Shown here: positions 57,258 to 64,000 of the stretch, one piece after another | How the letters are laid out: each line of letters opens with the position of its first letter | Position numbering within the stretch: position 1 is the stretch's first letter | Assembly (NCBI GenBank): GCA_050084515.1 | Contig: CM114272.1 | Location: 50,034,001-50,098,000 of the forward strand | DNA: 64,000 nt | DNA from: Blasia pusilla | Lineage: Eukaryota; Marchantiophyta; Marchantiopsida; Blasiales | Direction of reading: 5' to 3' | The notes under the pieces: generated by a model | Told to the model about the DNA's origin: nothing | Databases searched by the model: none | The model's input: only the letters and a program-made list of their open reading frames with translations | Made by a program: the position numbers and the translations under genes

Positions 57258-58715
57258 TTCGACACGATAGTGGGACAATAAGACAAAATAAGCGACATCT
57301 TTGAATTTTGTTGTTAGCCTTGTTAGATGGGCAGCAATAGAACAAAGGAAATGAATAGGATTACTGAAAAATATATTAATTGATTAATAATTGATTTAAT
57401 ATTATAATGGGAGATTATAAATATTAATAAAATATAATTAATATGATAAGTAATCAAAATTTCAGGTTTTTCGATGGTCTTTTGTATTCAATCCTACTTG
57501 TATAAAGAGTACTTGATAGCAAACTAACAACAATCTTCCATAGACTTCCATAGACTTTGCAAAGATGATTTTGGATGATATGCCCAGCCTTCTTGACAAG
57601 CCAACTATCCAGATTGTTCCACCCATGGACGCTTAACTTGGCTATGCGAACAACCTAGGCTTGGATCACTCCCATTGGTACAATGATATTACAAGCCCAA
57701 AATTCAGCTGAATGATTGACCAATGCAAAGCTTGAGCAACTTCTTTCAAAGAACTGAGAAAATAGCTACCAACAAGAGGTAACCACTAGCTTTTCCTTCC
57801 CTATTAAGTCTTCACTTGCTCAACATGCTCACAACTTATTGTTATCGTTTATTCTTTTGCCAGTAGCTAACATTAGGTAGTTGTAGTGTGCTTCTTCATA
57901 GGAATTCAGAAGGAGATTATGAACCAAAAATATTGAGTACAATGAAGGTGAACTAACACTTACGCTGAGCTGCCATTCACTACTCAAGGTTTACCAACGG
58001 TATTAAGCCTGATCAATTTATGGAGTTGTGTGTAATCATGAAACTTCCTATTAATATGTTGATAAACTTGTCAGCTCCCAAAGCGGCCCACCTACTTGAA
58101 CGAATGAAAATTTATAGAGAAGTTGGTACGATTATTAATGGACATGCACACATGGCTGCTATTCTTGATGACCAGCTAGGCCCTCCAAGTTGTACCCATA
58201 ATGTTACACAAACACAACCCTTCCAAGGTTCTCACTTATATAGTGAGGGCACTAGCTATCTGGGACCAAAACTACCAGAGTCTCCAAACAAAAGAAAGTG
58301 TATTTAACGCCAGGTTTATGCTTTGTAAATCTGATGCTCGCTGCACATTGTATTTTAGCTCCTTCATTTTTTCACATTCCGTTCTGCTGCACCACTTTGT
58401 TCAATCTAACATAAGTTTGCGCAGGCTGAATGTTGATAATGTGTTTGAAGCATTTGCTTCCACATTTTGCCTACTTACACGTTGCCACTAGCCAATACAA
58501 TAATATTGAATTTGGTTTTTATTTTTTTTGCTTAGGGTGATATGATCTTCTCGAACATACCAAATCCAACACTCAACCTACTTCATTGCCATCTGCATCA
58601 AATCATAAATGTTTTTTTAAGAACTCGATATGTGCTGCGCCACATTCCTACTCAGCTATAAACCACATTTTTTTATAAGTTTTGTCCACTATACATTTAT
58701 GCTTTTGCTACCATA
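57258..58715. other. No gene recognised
   Basis: Frames at 58020-58307 and 58201-58491 overlap out of phase and show no domain I can name. Confidence 0.4.
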
Positions 58716-58929
58716 TCCGGATTCCTTGATAGCGCAGGGTGAACGAGGCTCGATATGCCGATGTAGATTGAGGAGTGGAGTTTTAGGCCGGGTGTGCCGT
58801 TTTTACTACTCGTTATTTTTGTTGTGTGATCTCCATGTAGTAAAAATGGCACACCTGGCCTAAAACTCCACTCCTCAATCAACGTCGCTATACCGAGCCT
58901 TGTCCACCCTGCGCTATCAAGGAATCCGA
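58716..58929. repeat. Large inverted repeat made of two Y-repeat tails
   Basis: The left arm 58716-58809 (+ orientation) and the right arm 58837-58929 (- orientation) are both the last 95 bp or so of the element C Y repeat. A 27-bp spacer separates them. The arms differ at several positions (for example GATGTAGATTG against GACGTTGATTG), so they came from diverged copies, not from a recent fold. Confidence 0.88.
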
Positions 58930-59305
58930 ATGCTAGCACCCTAGTCCTATCTCACACACATACAAGAGAGGTGCTCCAACGGTGCAACATGAGAAAGATG
59001 GCTTGGGAAAGCCATTTTCCTCCCTTATATAGGGTTGGGAAGAGCCTTTTGGATCTTCCCCTAAAAATAGCTATACTCTTGGTAACGTGCGCGCACAGGT
59101 TACCAGGGGCGGGTGACCTGGTCAACAAGTGACCTGGCTGTGAAAGACCTCAAAAGGAAAGCTGTCAAAAATGATGTTCCCGACACAACGGACCTATCGT
59201 CAACCTTATCCGACATTGTTGGACAAAGTTATACTCAAGACAGTCCGCTGGCTCCTACGCCCTATCCACAATAGATCTCGGCCTATTGGCTACTCAGATG
59301 TGACA
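58837..59305 (-). repeat. Element C 3' Y repeat
   Basis: It starts TGTCACATCTGAG on the element strand at 59305 and contains TATATAAGGGAGG. It matches 62427-62743 and the Y of element E. Confidence 0.85.
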
Positions 59306-59307
59306 AT

Positions 59308-59449
59308 TGTCGTGCGCATACATATTGCTACACAACATACATCGCTCGCTAGTCACATCTACACCACAAACACCGATCTTCCCCATACACGGGTAGATCC
59401 ACACATATACAGAAATCAACTCATACATATACATGGAGATCGCACAACC
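59308..59449 (-). repeat. Element C inner X repeat
   Basis: It matches the two X copies of element E and ends GCGCACGACA, two bases before Y. The polypurine tract CTAGGGGGGC (element strand, 59450-59459) precedes it. Confidence 0.82.
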
Positions 59450-59539
59450 GCCCCCCTAGTTGGCAATTGGATCCCCCTAAATCCAGATAGAAAATATCAC
59501 ATCTCTGTGACATGACCTACTATCCTATACACATCTCGG

Positions 59540-60812
59540 ACATATCCCTCGTCCCGTGGGAACTACATCAAGAGAGGGGAGGGGTCAGACATGACATATG
59601 CCACCCTCGAGAACAACCATCACATACCAACATGGTGGCTGCACCCCTAGCAGATCCGCACAACATACACCTCAAGCCTGCAGGTACCACTGCCAAGCTC
59701 GGATCCACTGTCCCGTCCACGTTCGGAAGATGACATGGCGCACAATTGCGCACATGATCCTTCCAAACCATACCATCCCATCCTTCCAACATGGGGACTC
59801 CGGTCGGTAATACCTCGCGCACACGTAGGATTGTGCGCTATGCAGTTACATCTAGCGTTGTGGGTGCCGCTTGCTATAAATACACGTAATCTCCAAGATG
59901 AAACCTCCTATCCTTGGATGATAACCTCCTCCACGAATGTTTGCATACCTCAATGTATCTCTATGCTGAGCAATAGCTAGGTTCTCAAAGGCCATAGGCA
60001 TAATACGCTTGTACCCACACATCTGGATCATTAAGATCTAACACCTTCGCCATGTCGCATCGAATAGATGTAGGTAAATCTGGATCTCTCCCAAAGTGCA
60101 AAAAGTACGGTGAAAATGACGCTAAAGATGCTTGCCGACTAAAGTGATAACCCATAGCCAACCATGGCAAGTGCAGGTCTGACTCCCTCAAGTGTCCCCG
60201 CTGCAAGCCATACTTGCGCAATCCTCTCTTCACCGTCTGTACTACTCTCTTTGCCAACCCATCCGCCTCACAATGATCTCTGGACGTGGTGGGGTAATCT
60301 ATCAGCGCCTGATCACACAAGGCTTGAAACTCTCCCTTGAACTTGATACCCTGGTCAGTCAACACCTCCGCCGGTACACCAAAGTGACTAAGCACACGAT
60401 GTAGAAATGCATAAGCTGTTCCCTCGCTCGCCTTGTCCGGAAGTGCCACCAACTCTATCCACTTGGAGAAATGCTGCACCATGACCAACACCTACTTGTG
60501 ATGACGCCCCGTCAATGGCAAATATCTCGCAAAGTCTAAACTCCATCGATAACCTAAACCCACAGTCAGAAAAGGATGTAACTGCGGAGTGGGAGCATTG
60601 AAGGATGCTCGCGCTCTGTCACATACCTTACATCTGGCCACAAATTGCTGTACCCCAGTATGCATGCCGCGCCACCAATACTGAACCTGGAGTAAGCTGT
60701 AAGTACGCTTTACTCCAAAATGCCCCAACACCTCATGGGCATGTCGCACTACACGTACTCGCTGGGAAGGATGAGGTACCACTTGTATCCTACCATCTCC
60801 CCATACGCGCAA
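59540..60812 (-). pseudogene. Element C integrase and PHD finger (broken)
   Basis: The zinc-binding part is readable (HAHEVLGHFGVKRTY, RCKVCDRAR). In the core the first Asp is kept (WSLDFARY) and the second is present (VLTDQGIKF), but the catalytic Glu is Lys (GLAKRV), a G-to-A change. The PHD finger near 59560-59700 has CMLC, CDGC, GWHMSC, and a frameshifted CPRC in which the preceding Trp is Gly. Frames change near 60491, 59985 and 59570. Confidence 0.85.
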
Positions 60813-61016
60813 AATATGAGTCCCCTCCCACCTGAACCTCCTGGCTCTCTATAGGATCCGATCCCACTCCCTAGCACTCACTGTGCTTGCTATGACACAA
60901 GTGCGCAAGAACTCCACAACTTCCACGTCGTCATGGATATCACAACCACCTGTCGCCTCCTCACTGACCTCTAGATCCAAAGACTCATCATCCAACCCTA
61001 CCACTGGAGTCATCAC

Positions 61017-61490
61017 CTACGACCGACATACCATAGTCAACCAACAAAGATAGGCAGATGCATGCCAACCAGGCACCATCTCCTCATCCCTCTCTCCATG
61101 CCATCGAGCTCCTATGATATCTCTCTGACTCAGACATGGGTTACGACTCAACCCATCCGGATCTTGGTTCAGCCGACCTGGCCTATGAACCACCTCAAAC
61201 TCATACTCCTGTAGTAATAGAGCCCACCTGGCAAGCTTTCCCGTAAGCTTGTCGGACTCCATCAACCACCTCAACGGCTGATGATCAGTGATAAATGTGA
61301 AAGGGTTTCCGAATAAATAGCACTTGAAATGTGCCACCGCCCACATTATAGCCAAGCAATCTCCCTCGTAAGAGATGTACTTCACCTCTGCAATGTTATT
61401 CGATCGGCTTGCGTAAGCCATAACGAACTCCCTCTCCTCGTCATCCCTTTGAGTAAGCACTGCTCCTAGACCCAACATGCTCCAATCGGT
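61017..61490 (-). pseudogene. Element C RNase H
   Basis: The frame has AVLTQRDDEEREFVMAYA, TFITDHQPLRWLMES, GKLARWALLLQEYEF and DPDGLSRNPC. It is open for about 150 codons. YEGE is YEGD here, so one active-site acid is conservatively changed. Confidence 0.85.
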
Positions 61491-62246
61491 ATGTAACTAG
61501 AATGGGCGACCCCTAACCGTTCTCTGCAAAATGGGCGAGGATGTCAACCTATTCTTGAGGTCCTCAAATGCTCGCTCCTGATCATCTCCCCACAACCAAA
61601 CCTGATCAAGTCTTGTCAACAAGATCACAGATTTTATGACCGCACTAAAACCCTTGACATACCGTTGATAGAAGTTCTCCAGTCCAAGAAATGCTCAAAC
61701 TCGACTCACATCTGTAGGGCATGGAATCTACGCAATAGCCTCCACCTTCGTTTGCTGAATGCCTAACCCACTCGGGTATATGGTGTGTCCCAAGTACTCA
61801 ATCTGCTCCTGAAAGAATCTGCACTTGCCTGGATGTAACTTCAGTCCATGTAACTACAATCTCCGAAACACCTCCTCTAGGTGTCGCTCATGCTCCTCAA
61901 TTGTGGAACTGGAGATAAGAATATAATCTATGTAACATCGTACAAAATCCAAGCCAGCCAGAATCCTATCCATCACTCTCTAAATTTCCGCAGGCGCGTT
62001 CTTCAACCCAAATGGTAAGAACTGCCACTGATACAAGCAATCTTTCCCAAACCGATCTATCCCCTAGAATGTTGTCTTCTCCCTATCCTCCAACATGATA
62101 GTAAGCTGATGATAGCCACCACGGAGATCTAAAGTACTGAAAATCTTTGCATGCCCTACCACATCAAAGATCTCCTCAGGAGTAGGCATGGCGTACCGAT
62201 CTGACCTCGTATGTTGGTTGATAAGACGGTAATCTCCACACATCCT
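61491..62246 (-). pseudogene. Element C reverse transcriptase, palm and thumb (broken)
   Basis: It starts at RMCGDYR-like text near 62246. Frameshifted stretches follow: YAMPTPEEIFD, GKDCLYQWQFLPFG, and CYIDYILIS where the family has YIDD, so one catalytic Asp is Tyr. HGLKLHPGKC and YLGHTIYP come after. The fingers are missing because the terminal repeat joins here. Confidence 0.8.
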
Positions 62247-62743
62247 AAGCCATCTTTCTCATGTTGGGCCGTTGGAGCACCTCCCTTGTATGTGTTTGAG
62301 CTAGGACTAGGGTGCTAGCGTCCGGATTCCTTGATAGCATAGGGTGGACGAGGCTCGATATGCCGATGTAGATTGAGGAGTGGAGTTTTAGGCCGGGTGT
62401 GCCGTTTTTACTACTCTTTATTTTTACATGAGAAAGATGGCTTAGGAAAGCTATCTTCCTCTTTATATAGGGTTGGGAAGAGCCAAAAGGCTCTTCCCCT
62501 AAAATTAGCCCTTCCCTTGGTAGCCTACGCGCACAGGTTACCAGAGGCGGGTGACCTGGTCAACAAGTCACTCGGCTGTAAAAGACCTCAACATTAAAGT
62601 TGTCAGAAACGACATTCCTGACACAATGGACCTATCCTCAACCTCATCCAACACCGTGGGACAAAGTTACACTCAAGATAGTCCGCTGGCTCCTACGCCC
62701 TATCCACGATAGATCTCGGCCTATTGGCTACTCAGATGTGACA
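62247..62743 (-). repeat. Element C 5' Y repeat with inverted tail
   Basis: From 62743 to 62427 it reads as normal Y (TGTCACATCTGAG to CATCTTTCTCAT). The last 180 bp or so (62247-62426), which should continue it, lies in reverse orientation, bounded by inverted AAGCCATCTTTCTCATG copies at 62247-62263 and 62426-62442. Confidence 0.82.
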
Positions 62744-64000
62744 TCCGCTTGGCACCTATTTGCTATTGTTTGGTTATGAGGGTCACGACATGTAGGCACC
62801 GCTGGTTGTCGAGGCACCATCGATGGTGTGTGTAGTGCCTCTGACAATGTGAATGACTGTGGAACCCTGGCCCGCCGCCCATCGGTCCCCTCCGGTCCCC
62901 TCGATGGCTCGGTGCCTCTCGCAGCACCCTGAGTCACCACTACAGCAGCCTCAATGTGAGATGTACTACACATAAACCCCATACTAGTGAGATCCACACT
63001 TGGGTCAGGGTAAGAAGTAGAAGCTGGAGCCACACTAGTTGCTCGTGGCTTCATGCCTTCCCTGAGCTGCATCATCGTCATGGCAACAATCCTCTGCTCC
63101 AACTGATCAATGCATGAGAGAAGTGCCGGCTCTAGTGCTCTTGCTCCATCTCCTGTGGCTGGTGGAGACAGACCCACTCAGACAACTCAAAGACCACCTT
63201 CAATGTGGGCTTCGTTGTGTAAATCAGCACCGCATCTCGGACTCTCCTCCGTAGTTCTCGATCCAGAACCCCGTATCAATACTGGACTGACTGCGCCTCA
63301 ATCACTCCATACATAGCAATGACCAGCCTCCTCATGCATGTGAATGCCTCTCTTAGACTCTCACCCGATCGTTGCTGAAAATCCTGTAAACTATTCAGCT
63401 TGCCGGTGCGTACGCCTTGGTAGCTCTTTCCCAACTGTCGAAAGAACTCCACTGTGGGACTGAAGCTGGGTGGTCCTCTACCACCAGAGGTCTCTGCCAC
63501 ATCGCCTATCTCATTGCCCTCCTCTCCATCTAGTCTCCGGGCTGATGGTGTGGGTCTCTCTCCTCTCACGATCCCATCGTATGCCTCGCAACCACTAGTG
63601 GACACATACCCTGGAGCCCAATACATCCTCCAAGCATCAATCTCTACTGAATATAGCAATCAAAACTCCATATAATCATCCATCGGAGGACCCTTCAAGT
63701 GCTGGAACAACCCCTTCCTCACCATGAAAGGGTTGAACTATGTCGGGGTCCGTATTTGTTGGAAGTCGCACCACGTGTCCAACTCCTCGATAAAATCATC
63801 TAAGTTGATGGTGCCCACTGTACCCGAGGAATGACGCATGCCCCGATGGCCCCGTCGTCCATCTCCTACCAAGTGATACTGTCTTCGTCTGCAATCTCCT
63901 CATTGGTTTCTAGTGATGACGATCCAGCCATGGATGGATGTCAAGGTAGCTCCTCACTCGTAACCCCTCGGTATCTCACTCCACTCAGTGTCACACCACT
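62744..64000 (-). pseudogene. Gag fragment of a related element, cut by the window edge
   Basis: On the minus strand, PTVEFFRQLGKSYQGVRTGK and QRSGESLREAFTCMRRL (63460-63300) match the Gag core of A and B but are clearly diverged. ARVPQSFTLSEALHTPSM (about 62870-62815) matches the linker after the zinc knuckles. A deletion near 63180-63230 removed the knuckles. The N-terminal part continues to 64000 with stops. Element C's TG end lies directly at 62743, so C may have inserted into, or been joined by deletion to, this element. Confidence 0.78.

Larger units (their letters stand above)
58716..62743 (-). mobile_element. Element C: internally deleted relative, second subfamily
   Basis: On the minus strand there is a rearranged 5' Y (62743-62247), then at once reverse transcriptase, RNase H, integrase, PHD finger, polypurine tract, X and Y. 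Leader, Gag, protease and any methyltransferase are missing. The 3' Y runs into an inverted Y tail instead of an outer X. The X-Y junction is ACGACA, AT, TGTCACA. Many frameshifts and lost catalytic residues show long decay. Confidence 0.85.

Noticed and set aside
58630-58939. Frames of 77-80 codons on both strands
   Set aside because: They run through the inverted Y-repeat tails and are not genes.
1-64000. CRISPR arrays, bacterial operons, rRNA and tRNA genes
   Set aside because: The window is eukaryotic, repeats lack array geometry, and I found no convincing tRNA or rRNA sequence by eye.

Overview
The window is a stretch of plant nuclear genome. It is AT-rich and mostly decayed retrotransposon sequence, with one clear cellular gene: a 13-exon BRUTUS/HRZ-type E3 ubiquitin ligase at 47.5-54.8 kb on the + strand. 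GT-AG introns, simple repeats, a satellite array and Ty3/gypsy plus Ty1/copia fragments all point to a large repeat-rich plant genome. The retroelement protein style makes me lean towards an early-diverging land plant, but I cannot name the species.

Layout. 1.1-11.0 kb: element A, a nearly complete Ty3/gypsy-type element on the - strand. 11.6-15.3 kb: a terminal-repeat fragment, then element D, a 5'-truncated relative on the - strand. 15.4-25.6 kb: a satellite array of about 180-bp units, split by element B, a second nearly complete element on the + strand. 26.4-38.8 kb: a GC-rich degenerate repeat, a CT microsatellite, a small BED-finger ORF, a terminal-repeat remnant (E), three copia fragments and further terminal-repeat fragments. 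38.8-46.0 kb: gene-poor, with one GC-rich ORF and a strong hairpin. 46.0-55.5 kb: the BRUTUS-like gene and its upstream region. 56-58.7 kb: short repeats. 58.7-62.7 kb: element C, an internally deleted relative on the - strand. 62.7-64 kb: a gag fragment running off the window.

The unusual system is the A/B retroelement. Its single long gag-pol frame reads Gag with zinc knuckles, retropepsin, a cytosine-C5 DNA methyltransferase, reverse transcriptase, RNase H, DDE integrase and a C4HC3 PHD finger. The methyltransferase shows motifs I, IV, VI, VIII, IX and X. A DNA-methylation writer and a presumed chromatin reader thus lie in one mobile polyprotein. The PHD finger is also in relatives C and D.

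The termini are odd too. The 5' end carries one repeat (Y, about 510 bp). The 3' end carries X-NN-Y-X, with X about 120-140 bp, lying straight after the polypurine tract. A and B are both bounded by TG...CA and by 4-bp target-site duplications. This Y-internal-X-Y-X order equals the split-direct-repeat layout (A1-B1-A2-B2) known from tyrosine-recombinase PAT/Ngaro-type elements, yet the integrase here is of the DDE type. All copies in the window are broken by stops, frameshifts or deletions.
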